Below, piece after piece: positions 11,541 to 20,450 of a stretch of 64,000 nucleotides of DNA (its first letter is position 1; the number at the start of each line of letters is the position of its first letter). Source of the stretch: Zasmidium citrigriseum (lineage: Eukaryota; Ascomycota; Dothideomycetes; Mycosphaerellales; Mycosphaerellaceae); contig NHNW01000003.1 of assembly GCA_002786025.1 (NCBI GenBank), forward strand, positions 372,001-436,000, in the 5' to 3' direction. A program made the position numbers and the translations under genes. The notes below the pieces were generated by a model. That model was not told the DNA's origin. It searched no databases and was given only the letters and a program-made list of their open reading frames with translations.

Positions 11541-12119
11541 CTCACAAATTCAACATGTTAGCGCGGAATACATCTCCAAGCCTTGACTTTTTGTCTACGC
11601 AACTCGAAGCAGCAGATGGCTTGAGTTGAACGAGTGTTGAGGACGGAGATTTTCACAAGGACGAAACACTGACTTTCACGCTTGCCTGCAGCGGCTCTTG
11701 CCATTGAAAACCCCTGGTGAGAAGGCTGTGCGTGGCGTCAACTGTTCTTGTAGTCTCCAAAGTGTGATCTACCTCCCAAGTCAGGCGTAGAACTCCTCCA
11801 CCAAGCTTCTTAGTCAAATCCCCTTTAATATTTACTAGTTACTGTTTTGGGTTTAGTGGACTTGACGAAGCTTGGTTGTCCTCGCAAGCGAGGACTTTAG
11901 CCACCCACCAAAAACAACTCGCTTGCTTGGGTCTGACTTGGGAGGTAGAGTGTAATTGTTTCCCTTAGAAGCGCACGAGCTGCTGGACAATGCCTCACGG
12001 AATTTGGATATGGCCGGCCGGGCCGGGCGGCCGCAGCGCCGCCGTAGGCCTCCCGTGCTCTCTGGTTCTTTGCCAGGTTGGCAAGACCAGGCAGAAAACT
12101 TCGAGGAAATACTGCTCAA
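11541..12119. other. Inter-module spacer, no gene seen
   Basis: No coding signal. It ends in a very GC-rich stretch (GGCCGGCCGGGCCGGGCGG near 12012-12030). Confidence 0.5.
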
Positions 12120-12160
12120 GAACGCACGGGCCGCGGCTAGTGCTGCGTCACATGCACAGT
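12120..12160 (-). repeat. Promoter-like module, inverted partial copy J
   Basis: On the minus strand reads GCATGTGACGCAGCACTAGC followed by CGCGGCCCGTGCG. It matches the upstream half of copies B and C with a short internal deletion. No TATA-like box follows. Confidence 0.5.
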
Positions 12161-12701
12161 ATGACACTCCGCCAACACCTTCGCTAGACAAACACTACTG
12201 CGGATTCTGGAAGACGCATCATGCCGCATCAATCTCTTACACAATCCAGACTCTACCTTGAAGCGTTTTCGATCTTCAGCAACCAGTCTCACCTCCGTCA
12301 AGCCTTTTCGTCAAATCTCGCACTCAATAGCGAAGGCAAAGAGCGAAACGCACTAGAAGCAATGTCAGGCCCGGAAAAGAGCGGGAGAATAAGGAGGTGC
12401 GGAGGACAGATAAAGACCCGCCCTCATTTTCGCTCACGGGCTCAGCATTCTGACGACATCGGATGACGTGTGGCCTTCCAGTACATCGCTCTTCGTAGCA
12501 GTATCATGCCATGATCAGCTGACTGAGGGAAAATTTGGCGTGCATGTTCCACACTGTGACACAAAGTTTTCGCAACTCGAAGCGGACCTCCTAGGTCAGG
12601 CGAACTCCCGACAGGAAGCACTCGAGGAGATCAAGTGCGATCAAGGTTCGAGGCAGGAGTGAACCGTGGATTTCGCCATGTATAGCTGCTGTGATTGGTG
12701 A
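12161..12701. other. Inter-module spacer, no gene seen
   Basis: Between modules J and C. No gene or RNA feature was recognised. Confidence 0.5.
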
Positions 12702-12970
12702 ACATGTGACGATGACAAATCAAGCACTAGCGCGGCTCTCACGCACGGGCCACTCAGCAGCATATATCAAGCCGCCTCGACAGCATCAGCTTTTCTTCCT
12801 CAAGCAAACACTCGGCAAGAAGAAGGTCAAGGACGGCGGCCCTGCCTACCCCTCCACCACCCCCTGCCCGCGGTTCCCTTTGCCCTCGCTGCGCATAGGC
12901 GCGCTTAGCGCCCCGTAAGAGCGCCCATGTAGGTGAAAATTGCGCCCCGAGGTGCTATATGGTAGGGGAA
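12702..12970 (+). repeat. Promoter-like module, copy C
   Basis: ACATGTGACGATGACAAAT at 12702, AAGCACTAGCGCGGCTCTC, ACGCACGGGCCAC and AGCATATATCAAG near 12759-12771. Then TTTCTTCCTCAAGC, GGCAAGAAG, GGTCAAGGACGGCGGCCCTG, a C-rich tract, CTTAGCGCC and GTAGGTGAAAATTGCGCCCC. This is the fullest copy and the best query for a search. Confidence 0.72.
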
Positions 12971-13686
12971 GCTCCTTACATGTTCACCTATCCACAGCGC
13001 CCCTATCCCCACAGCTCGCACTGTGTCTAGGCTATGCAGAGCAACTAAGGCTTAGATTGTTCAGACTGTGAGACGGGGAAATTCAAGCTAGATACCAAAG
13101 TAGATTCTCTTTACCTTCAACATCTAGTTACGGGCAAATCGGAGTCCACCCATATTTAACAAAGACCAATACCCGCAGCGCGTGAAGCCAACCTGCGCTC
13201 AAGGCCCAAGTAACATGTCAACGTTGCTGCGGGGACTTGCCGACTTGATATATTCGGGACTATCTCCACACGACGCCTGATGAGCGGATGACTAGCTGTG
13301 AGTGCTCAATAACCTGAGCTGTCGATGTTGTCCATGGGAACGTATTCGCTTTCCTTTTGATTGGACAAGAACAGGCGACGTTATTTGGGGCCGATGGAAA
13401 GGGGGCTAATCTCGATGACTTCGCCACTCGAATGGTATACGAGTTCGGTCGGGGCTCGTTGAGCTCCATAAATCTATATTGAAAGAGATGCAAAACTTGG
13501 GAGTGTGTGAGAGGGGATGAACGTTCTAATCAAGCCTCTGGAAAGTAATCCGACCAAACCCTCGGATCTAGCCGCTGCATCCGATGACTTATAGGAACCT
13601 GCGAGTCTCAACACTAGTTAAATGAGTATAGCAACAGATGTCCGCCGATGAGATCCGTGTGTCTTGCCAAAGTATTGTGACGATGA
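12971..13686. other. Inter-module spacer, no gene seen
   Basis: Between modules C and D. Open frames are short and show no family. Confidence 0.5.
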
Positions 13687-13870
13687 ACATGTGACGATGA
13701 CAAATAAAGCACAAGCTCCCAAGTCAGACCCTTTCGGCTTGGCCCATGCAGGACGGTGGCCCTGCCTCTCGGCCTTCATCCCTCCCCGGGCGCGGGACTT
13801 GATCCTTTGCCTCCACCACTGACCTTAGCGCTGAGAACGGGGGTCATATGGGCCTGACTCTTTCACGTCT
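13687..13870 (+). repeat. Promoter-like module, copy D (TATA lost)
   Basis: ACATGTGACGATGACAAAT at 13687 and AAGCACAAGC. It then jumps to GGACGGTGGCCCTGCC, a C-rich tract, CTTAGCGC and GGGGGTCATATGGG. The segment with the TATA-like box is missing, consistent with an internal deletion. Confidence 0.6.
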
Positions 13871-14081
13871 GGTTGCCCCCTCTGATGGCTTACGAAGGGT
13901 TGAAGGTCAAGTAGGCAAGACTTGGATTACGGCACTGAAGCGCTTTTCTCTTCCGCTCTTCACCATCAGATATGCTGGAGCCGCCCTGTTGTTGCCACAT
14001 TTTGGCCCGCCCTAGCGGATTGAGGGCAAAGTCGACTTGGAGGTTCCACACGAAAGAAGAATACAAGACGAACAGACCACG

Positions 14082-14230
14082 AGGACAAATGCAGCACCAG
14101 CAACGCACGGACCCACCCGGGAGCACATATCAAGCCATCTCCGCAATGCCAACCTTTCTTCCCCTTGCACGAGTCCGGCAAGAAGGAATTTAAGGACGGT
14201 GACCCTGCCTTCCGGCCTTCACCATCCCCT
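14082..14230 (+). repeat. Promoter-like module, copy E
   Basis: GAGGACAAATGCAGCACCAG, ACGCACGGACCCACC and GCACATATCAAGCC, then CCTTTCTTCCCCTTGCACG, GGCAAGAAGG, AAGGACGGTGACCCTGCC and a C-rich tract. The downstream half matches copy C closely. Confidence 0.6.
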
Positions 14231-14253
14231 GCCGAAGGCTACAGTCTCCTCTA

Positions 14254-14335
14254 GACGATGCTATATATCCAGCGCACAGATCCACAATGGAGCATACATG
14301 TGTCCTTCTTGCTCGACTCATCCGTCTTCAGCATC
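14254..14335 (+). repeat. Promoter-like module, partial copy I
   Basis: GACGATG, CAGCGCACAGATCCACA and GGAGCATACATGTGTCCTTC. Same order and spacing as the module core, with a degenerate TATA-like position. Confidence 0.45.
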
Positions 14336-14519
14336 ATCCAGAAAAGAGGAAGCAGCCATCCGCTCGGTCTCCTCCCCCAGTACCGGCGGCGTAAACTTCG
14401 ACATGTCCATGTCTAATCCGCACCTTGGTACCAATCCTCGACATTCTACTTGCATCATGTGGCATCTCTCACACCTTGAGCATAAAATTACATGAAAATC
14501 AGCATGTGGTGCACGGAAG

Positions 14520-14690
14520 ACATGTGACGATGACAAAGCGGCCGTTCGCACGCACAGACCACGTACAAGCATATATCAGTCCTCTTCTCGTCCCAACTCA
14601 ACACCGGCCGGCGCTACAGCGCAACGTGAAACAGCTCCCCAATACCCGGGCCCAGGAGGGAGGGTAGCGGAAGGAACGCCGGCTGTCGTC
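14520..14690 (+). repeat. Promoter-like module, copy F
   Basis: ACATGTGACGATGACAAAG from 14520, CGCACGCACAGACC, and AGCATATATCAGTCCTCTTC at about 14569-14588. CGTGAAACAGCTCCCC and a GC-rich leader follow. It ends beside the minisatellite. Confidence 0.65.
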
Positions 14691-14703
14691 GCCCTAGTTG
14701 TGT

Positions 14704-14965
14704 ACAGGAGTGAGCCAGGGAGTGAGCTAAAGAGGGCCGGGGTGTAGGCTGTAGAGTGAGTCAGGAAGTGAGCTCAGAAGTGAACAACAAATGAGCCAGA
14801 GAGTGCCAAGAAGTAAGTCGGACAGTAGGCTGAGAAACGCCTAAAAGTGAGCTGGAGAGTAAGCCGCAGAATGAGCAGGAAGGTACCCAACAGTGAGCTA
14901 AGGTGTGCCCCTGAGTAAGCTGCTGTGTAGCAAAAAGTGACCCGAGCAGTAAGCTAAAGAGTCTC
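14704..14965 (+). repeat. 12-bp-period degenerate minisatellite
   Basis: About 20 imperfect units of 10-12 nt, consensus near GTGAGCTRAGAA. Units start GTGAGC, GTAAGC, GTAAGT, GTAGGC and similar, so most resemble a 5' splice site on the plus strand. Units are too diverged for simple slippage to be recent. No gene lies on this strand here. Confidence 0.75.
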
Positions 14966-15021
14966 CCTTGTGTCTCGAAAGGCGCTTTTCATAGACGTTC
15001 CCGAGGGGAGCTACCCAGCAC

Positions 15022-15561
15022 TCACATCAACGAAAAAATGAAGACGGCGCCGAAAGCAGCCCCGATTCCACCCAATAGCCCCAAGAACATCCCAGTGCCC
15101 CTGCGTCTGTCTTCATGAAAAGCGGCCACCTGGTCTGGAGTCGCAAAGTCAGCACTTTCATGATCAAAAGCAAAGTCGTCTCGGGTCTGACCTTTGAATT
15201 CCTCCTTACTGAAATTCACCTTCAAATGCTCCATTCCATGATTAACAACAAACGTATTCAATTCCTCCGCCAACAGCTCAGCTTTCTCTGGCTCGAGGGC
15301 AGCGAGTTGATCCTCGGTAACCATATAATTGACCGCGGGATTCCATCCCGTAGGTGCCAGGATGCTAAAGATCAGAGCTTTGTTGGCTTTGGTGGCATTC
15401 TTTTCGTTCTTGGGGGAGACCGTTGCAAAGTGCTGGGCGACGCAGTCCATGTTGCCGGCGCAGGCGTCGAGGCCACGCTCGAGTTGGTCGTCGGCGGACA
15501 TGCTCGTAGGGCTGGCCAGGGCCAGAGCCGCGAAGAGGGCGAGGGATTTGATGAGATGCAT
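15022..15561 (-). CDS. Small secreted or membrane-anchored hypothetical protein
   Basis: Family not recognised. The start at 15561 gives a clear signal peptide (MHLIKSLALFAALALASP); a longer start at 15588 would add nine residues before it. The 179-residue product has two cysteines after the signal (DACAGNMDCVAQ). The middle is acidic and helical (about 80-150), and the C-terminal end is hydrophobic and glycine-rich (GMFLGLLGGIGAAFGAVFIF). That end could be one membrane span or a GPI signal. A GTGAGT donor overlaps the stop codon; splicing to an acceptor near 14921 would replace the last residue with a short tail and another stop. Codon usage and signal peptide make the gene likely, but its role is unknown. 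Confidence 0.7.
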   Translation of the reverse strand: MHLIKSLALFAALALASPTSMSADDQLERGLDACAGNMDCVAQHFATVSPKNEKNATKANKALIFSILAPTGWNPAVNYMVTEDQLAALEPEKAELLAEELNTFVVNHGMEHLKVNFSKEEFKGQTRDDFAFDHESADFATPDQVAAFHEDRRRGTGMFLGLLGGIGAAFGAVFIFSLM

Positions 15562-16549
15562 TGTCGGGAGAACTTTGGAGGCTGGCAAGAGGTTTGTGAA
15601 GGAGAGCTTGGAAAGGCTTGCGAGGAGCAGGAAACAGGACCAAGGACTGCGAAAGAGGTATTGTGCCGACTTGAAATATACTCAAGATCTTCTCCGCAAC
15701 CATGACATACACGACAAACCGAATCAGTCTCAAGTTCCTTCACATATCCATGTCATACGTACCTGATGACAAGGTCCAAACCCCTCAACGCCTGATTAGT
15801 TGCATGCATTTCGATGATGAACGGCACGCCGTGTCGCTGTAACTGTTGCTCTCGACTGCGGGGCATTGCATGCTTCATCACCGAGAAGGGAGTCTGTTAT
15901 GAGCGTTTGGTTGCCGGGCGGTTCCGCTGTAGCTGGAAAGGGGTTGCAAGTGCCAATCAGGCTGCTGTGGATTAAGATGACCCAAATTATCGATGCCAGT
16001 GGATGGATCAGGCGTCTGACGTCGACTGTACCTGAAAACGTCAGAGGAGACTTGTTCATGAAAGCGTGGTTGCAAGGAGTCTTGATGCACAAGTCTTGGA
16101 TCTTTTTGACCGGTACGTACAAGGCAGTGTCTGGCTTGGCTTTCTGAGAATTCCCAGTCTATCTCTATCGCCGAAAGATGCAGAAAGCAAGCGCAAGCCG
16201 AACCCCTTCAATGCTGCAAATGTCCTCCGCAGCTGAGCACTTCAGCAAACGCGGTCCACTTCGCCGGAACGCCAGTCAATGCCTCAATTGCTCTCGTTCT
16301 TCTTGCGTCCAAGTTGGACACTGTTGCGTTGGTTGTATGAAGCCCGACGGCTCATTGATGTCGAGCGCTGTAGCTCAGACATGGTGTCTTGTGTATTGAT
16401 AGGCTGGTCGTCGAAAGCTGTTGCGATTCATCGAATTGATGCTGGCCAGCTGTATCTTCCCTGGAGGCTTCTAATGCTCGGGTATCCAGTCCTCGACGAT
16501 TTGTAGGTTCGTGTCGTAGGTGATGTGTGGTACGTGTCCAGCCTCTTGT
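15562..16549. other. Intergenic, no gene seen
   Basis: Promoter of the small secreted protein gene and 3' flank of the carrier gene. No supported feature. Confidence 0.55.
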
Positions 16550-17602
16550 TCATCCATCAATCGGGCCATCTTTCTGCCACATCCTAGGCAAATAGAACTT
16601 CATGTTCTCATACACCAAGAATGTCACACACGTACTCGGCAGCACGCGAACAATATTCGGTCCCAAGCCCTTGTAGAATCCCGCGAATCCCTCATTCCTG
16701 AAAACCTGTTTGACCACATCCCAAGCTCCCTTATATCTCTCCTTCGCATCGTAGGTCTGTAGTCGTGCCCGTACCACCTGGTAGGGGTATGTGATACTTC
16801 CCGCGAACATCTTGCTCACAGCCGAAAGAGTGAGATAGTCAAAGTTCGTCAAGCCCTCTTTCCCTCCTTTCCTACTCAATGCCCAGTGATTCTTCAGCTG
16901 TTCATACGCCATGAACTGAATGGCCCCGTGGCTGACTCCAAACAGACTCGGCAGCAAGCCCCTGTAGAAACCCTTGATCCCCTCACTTTCATACAAAGCC
17001 GCCGTGCCTTGGGCAATACTCGTATAAGCACCCGGTGCGTTCCTCGCCGTCGACAACATCCTCGTCTTGATGACCCAAATCGGATTCGTAAAGACCGCCG
17101 TCAAAATCCCAGAGATCCCCGACGCAATGAAGTAATCCGAGCTCGTCAAAGTCTCTTGCTGCTGCACTCTGCCGTTGCTCTGCATCTGCTCCTGCTGTCC
17201 ACCCGCCCTCGCCGCTCGCACCAAATCTTTGATATTCCCATACCACATGAAATACAACGCCCAACTTACCGAGTTGCCAATCATGTTCGGCATCAGACCC
17301 CGATAGAAAGCTCTTACCATTTGGCCACTTTCTTTCATCACGCCTTCCCGCACGCGGATCTGCTTCTCGGGCGACATGCCGTGGATGGCCTCGTGGGCGA
17401 TGGTGCGCATGACGCGCAACGTTCCGCCGGGTCGGGTGCGGGATTGAGATTCGATTTGGAGTCGGGTCTTGACGACATCGAAAGGGTGGACGGCGAGGGT
17501 GCTGACGACTCCCGCGGTGAAGCCTGCGACGGATTCGACTAGGGAGGGGGAGAGGGCAACGGTGGGTTGGCGGCCCTCGAGGGGTGGGTAGACGCGAGGC
17601 AT
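16550..17602 (-). CDS. Mitochondrial carrier, FAD/folate type (FLX1/SLC25A32-like)
   Basis: Inner mitochondrial membrane solute carrier in a single exon (350 residues). It has three repeats of about 100 residues, each opening with the carrier signature: PFDVVKTR (about 40), PIWVIKTR in the middle repeat, and PYQVVRAR in the third. Tryptophan in the second signature and Gln-Val-Val-Arg-Ala-Arg in the third are characteristic of the FAD/folate/NAD branch (yeast Flx1, human SLC25A32). Further landmarks are FYRGLMPNMIGNSVSWALYF, GFYRGLLPSLFGVSHGAIQF and GFYKGLGPNIVRVLPSTCVTF. A roughly 70-residue insertion-rich matrix loop in repeat 1 (SRTRPGG…VMKESGQ) is usual in fungi. FAD versus folate transport cannot be decided from sequence alone. 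Confidence 0.88.
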   Translation of the reverse strand: MPRVYPPLEGRQPTVALSPSLVESVAGFTAGVVSTLAVHPFDVVKTRLQIESQSRTRPGGTLRVMRTIAHEAIHGMSPEKQIRVREGVMKESGQMVRAFYRGLMPNMIGNSVSWALYFMWYGNIKDLVRAARAGGQQEQMQSNGRVQQQETLTSSDYFIASGISGILTAVFTNPIWVIKTRMLSTARNAPGAYTSIAQGTAALYESEGIKGFYRGLLPSLFGVSHGAIQFMAYEQLKNHWALSRKGGKEGLTNFDYLTLSAVSKMFAGSITYPYQVVRARLQTYDAKERYKGAWDVVKQVFRNEGFAGFYKGLGPNIVRVLPSTCVTFLVYENMKFYLPRMWQKDGPIDG

Positions 17603-18422
17603 CGTCGCTGGTGGGTGTTGGATGTTGATAGGTCCGTCATGCTGCTGGAATCATGTTTGAAGGACGGGCGAGGTGCGGATGCCCTGTGCACTGGCGAGAG
17701 TGCTCGAGTGAAGGAGCTGGTCTGGTCGGTGAAGGAGGAGGAGTGAGCTCGAGCACTCGCGGCGGATAAATGCAGATGACGATGCGGTTGAAAATTGCCC
17801 GGAGGGGAAAGCCGACGCGGCGTGTTCGGGGGTGGTTCGGCGGCCATTGAACGGTGTTTGATTGGTATATTGATTAGAAGGGAATACAGCAGTATAGTCG
17901 TTCATACGTGTCCGAGTGATTGCGATGCTAATATCACTAGAGCACTAATAGCAAATTGGCTGCCTAATGAAATGACTGCCATGGTGACATTTATATGCAC
18001 ACATGAAAGCTTCAGAGCATCACTGAGAGCATTCGCGAAACATCAAGGAAAGACTGTCCTCGGTTTTCAATGGATAGAAGGTTGGAGAGTATCGACATAT
18101 GGAATGTGTTCGATTCGGAGCGATTAGCCGGCTGTCATTCCTTGTGATAGAGCAAGGTCTTGGGCATGGGCTCCCGTTTTGACTCGCACTTCGCAAGTCT
18201 CCAACCTTGTCAGAGCCATTCGATAGCGCATCGCTTCCTCTGATCTCGGTGTAGGCCTTTCAGATCCTCTGATACGAGCAGCCCTCTCGTCTTCGATGTT
18301 CGCCACTCCTCCATCCCTCCTCCACTTCTGTGACGATAAAGCAGTCGTCCCACCCATTGCCCTCCCAAAACATGCTCCTTGAACGCCTCGCGTGATGCAC
18401 ATCTGTACATGTATAGTCCCGT
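17603..18422. other. Intergenic, no gene seen
   Basis: Promoter of the carrier and 3' flank of the NDUFB3-like gene. Candidate frames lack coding character. Confidence 0.55.
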
Positions 18423-18738
18423 CTAATGCTTTCCGTGCTCATCGTGTTCGCCGTGCGCGCCGTGTGCAGGAGTCATGAACATCTGCTCGTATACGAGGTA
18501 GCCAGCGAATGCTACAGTCGCGATGCCGAGGCCGGGGAAAGAGCCTTTAAAGCGGTTCCATCGAGTAAAAGGGCCGGTGTATCGCCATGCTTCACTGCGG
18601 GAGTATCAGTATCAAGTTGCGCGTGAGGAGGTTGGATTCAGCATACTGCCGTGCCCATGGATCCGCCTTCGGTTGTCCTGCCGCTGCAGCGAATTTTTGG
18701 GGGTCGAAGCCGGTGAGATTGGGTTGTCGCGGCGCCAT
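18423..18738 (-). CDS. Complex I accessory subunit, NDUFB3/B12 family
   Basis: Small inner-membrane subunit of mitochondrial NADH:ubiquinone oxidoreductase. Exons are 18738-18647 and 18594-18423, with a 52-bp intron (GTATGC...CCGCAG), giving 87 residues. The join produces DPWARHEAWRYTGPFTRWNR, the hallmark of the fungal B12 subunit. One membrane span follows (FPGLGIATVAFAGYLVYE), then a His/Glu-rich tail (GAHGEHDEHGKH). The gene is too small and too split to show as one long frame. A Tc1/mariner element begins only about 80 bp upstream of the start codon, inside the expected promoter or 5' leader. Confidence 0.87.
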
Positions 18739-18816
18739 TGTTGGAGGTGTGTGGGTGGATTGTGGTGGGCAATGGCAGATCAGGAACAGGTGATGCTCTC
18801 GTCTCCCGGCCAAGGT

Positions 18817-18835
18817 GTGGAAGCCAAAACGGTAA
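18817..18835 (+). repeat. Left terminal inverted repeat
   Basis: GTGGAAGCCAAAACGGTAA. Matches the reverse complement of the right end at 17 of 19 positions. Confidence 0.65.
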
Positions 18836-18916
18836 ACGGCGCTAAGCCGCTCAGCTAATCCACCCGCTTTTGAACGCGCTCTCTTCAAAACACGACAACA
18901 CAACGACAACGCGACA

Positions 18917-20059
18917 ATGCCGCAGCATTTTGATACCCCTAGGAAGAGCGAGATCCGGGGTGCAAAGAAGTACATCGAATTCCTCGAAAGATCGCAAGGC
19001 AAGACGATAGAGAAGCGCAAACTTGCGACTCTTGCGGAGTGCTTCGAAACCTCCGAGAAGCAGATTTCGACGACTTGCTCTTCGAAACGGGCCCGTCGCT
19101 CCTTAGGAGACGAAGAGACACGCGGCGGCTACCGAGGCGACGACGTTTTACGCCTAGGAGACGAACAACTCGACGAGGCGGAACGCGTTATCGAAGAAAA
19201 CGACTACGACGGACACGATCTCGATTACGGCTCTCTTAGACACGAAGCACAACTTCCCGACGTCTCGGATCGTACTCTACGAAAGCGCCTAAAGGAAAAG
19301 AAGAATATCGGGCGCTATATCGCGTTAACAAAAGAGGAACTAGACGAGAAACATGCGGAACACCGAGTCGAAGTCGCGACGGATTTACTTAAGAGATTCC
19401 CTAAGCCGCAAGATTGGAAAAACGTCTTATTTTCGGACGAGTTTTACTACGGACAAGGACAACAAGAGTCGCGGCATTGGATATTTAGACGTAAAGGCGA
19501 CCGTAAAAAGAAGGAGTGTATACGTCGCGTTCCTAAGAGAAAAAAGAAGCGAAAAGAGGTAAAACGAGACGAAAATCCGCGGAACGACGAAGAGACGAAA
19601 GATATACACTATTTCGTACTTACGGGCTATAATATCCGGATCTTTAAGGAGTATACGCCTACGAATTTAAACGGCAAAATAACTTCTAAACAATATATCG
19701 ACGAGTTCCTTAAACCGGTTGTTTTACCTCTTATAAAAGAGAATCCAAACCTCGTTCTCGAAGAGGATCGCGACGGATCGCATACTTCTAAGGCGACTAC
19801 TAAATTTAAAGAAGAGAACGGCATTAAATACTATTTAAATGCCCGTACTTCTCCGGATATTTCGGCGGTAGAGACAGTCGCGGGTATCTCTAAGAACGAG
19901 TTTCGAAAGCGTCCTCGGTATAACCGAAGAGACGCGCGTTTAGAGGCGGAACGGGCATACGATTCTATTTCTTTTCAACAAATAAACAATTGTCTATATA
20001 GTATGCCTCGCCGGCTACGTTATGTACTTAAATGCAATGGCCAAATAACGCCTTTTTAG
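18917..20059 (+). CDS. Tc1/mariner-family transposase (DD34E)
   Basis: Cut-and-paste transposase of 380 residues, no introns. The N-terminus (about 1-130) is the helix-turn-helix DNA-binding part (KYIEFLERSQGKTIEKR, then TLRKRLKEKKNIGRYIALT). The catalytic core has the first Asp in VLFSDEFYYG, the second in VLEEDRDGSH, and the Glu in SPDISAVETV. There are 34 residues between the second Asp and the Glu, giving DD34E. A Lys/Arg-rich block (about 195-225) could be a nuclear localisation signal. Codon use differs from neighbouring genes (many CGA/TTA/ATA-ending codons and CG dinucleotides), as expected for a mobile gene. No stops or frameshifts and no heavy C-to-T mutation were seen, so the copy is recent or constrained. 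Confidence 0.9.
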   Translation: MPQHFDTPRKSEIRGAKKYIEFLERSQGKTIEKRKLATLAECFETSEKQISTTCSSKRARRSLGDEETRGGYRGDDVLRLGDEQLDEAERVIEENDYDGHDLDYGSLRHEAQLPDVSDRTLRKRLKEKKNIGRYIALTKEELDEKHAEHRVEVATDLLKRFPKPQDWKNVLFSDEFYYGQGQQESRHWIFRRKGDRKKKECIRRVPKRKKKRKEVKRDENPRNDEETKDIHYFVLTGYNIRIFKEYTPTNLNGKITSKQYIDEFLKPVVLPLIKENPNLVLEEDRDGSHTSKATTKFKEENGIKYYLNARTSPDISAVETVAGISKNEFRKRPRYNRRDARLEAERAYDSISFQQINNCLYSMPRRLRYVLKCNGQITPF

Positions 20060-20091
20060 AGAGAGAGAGTAGAAATCCAATGTTTGTTTAC

Positions 20092-20110
20092 TTACCGTTT
20101 TGCTTTCCAC
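20092..20110 (-). repeat. Right terminal inverted repeat
   Basis: On the minus strand GTGGAAAGCAAAACGGTAA, partner of 18817-18835. CCGGCC lies just outside both ends, suggesting the similarity may extend outward with a small indel. Confidence 0.65.
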
Positions 20111-20450
20111 CGGAGGCCGGCCAAAGCTTCCAGCGCCAAGCCTTGCTCCGCAGCTGCCCTCCGCAACTTACGAGCCACCTCACCTCGTTCACTTCCCAAT
20201 TGCGTCCACCAACAACCCGCTTTCACCCCAATTCCCCCTCGACATATCGAGACGCCGAAGAACGCGACGACCGACTTGAAACATTGCACGCGATTCATAA
20301 TACTACCCACCAGTAATCGTCCAAGCACGTGCCTTGCAACTCTGCTGAACGTCGTCTCCAGTGCAGCAGGAGCATCCACACCATTTTCTCGCCCGCAACC
20401 AAAACCGTCGCCCGAATAGAAGGAGACCGGGAGGCGAAAATTCCGGCACG
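20111..20450. other. CAF1 5' flank and leader
   Basis: 340 bp between the transposon and the CAF1 start. It contains in-frame sequence upstream of the chosen ATG, which probably is leader. Confidence 0.5.

Larger units (their letters stand above)
18817..20110 (+). mobile_element. Tc1/mariner-type DNA transposon, apparently intact
   Basis: A 1.29-kb element bounded by 19-nt inverted repeats (18817-18835 and 20092-20110) and carrying one uninterrupted transposase frame. It lies between the divergent NDUFB3-like and CAF1 genes. No TA target duplication is visible at these exact ends, so the true ends may differ by a few bases. An (AG)n tract of about 12 nt lies at 20058-20069, just after the transposase stop. 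Confidence 0.75.

Noticed and set aside
12691..12918. 75-codon frame through module copy C
   Set aside because: The frame is not kept in other copies of the module, so it is not evidence of a conserved peptide.
18807..20126. CCGGCCAA-type sequence on both outer sides of the transposon as a target-site duplication
   Set aside because: Tc1/mariner elements duplicate TA, and CCGGCC is nearly palindromic, so the match may be chance or part of longer terminal repeats.
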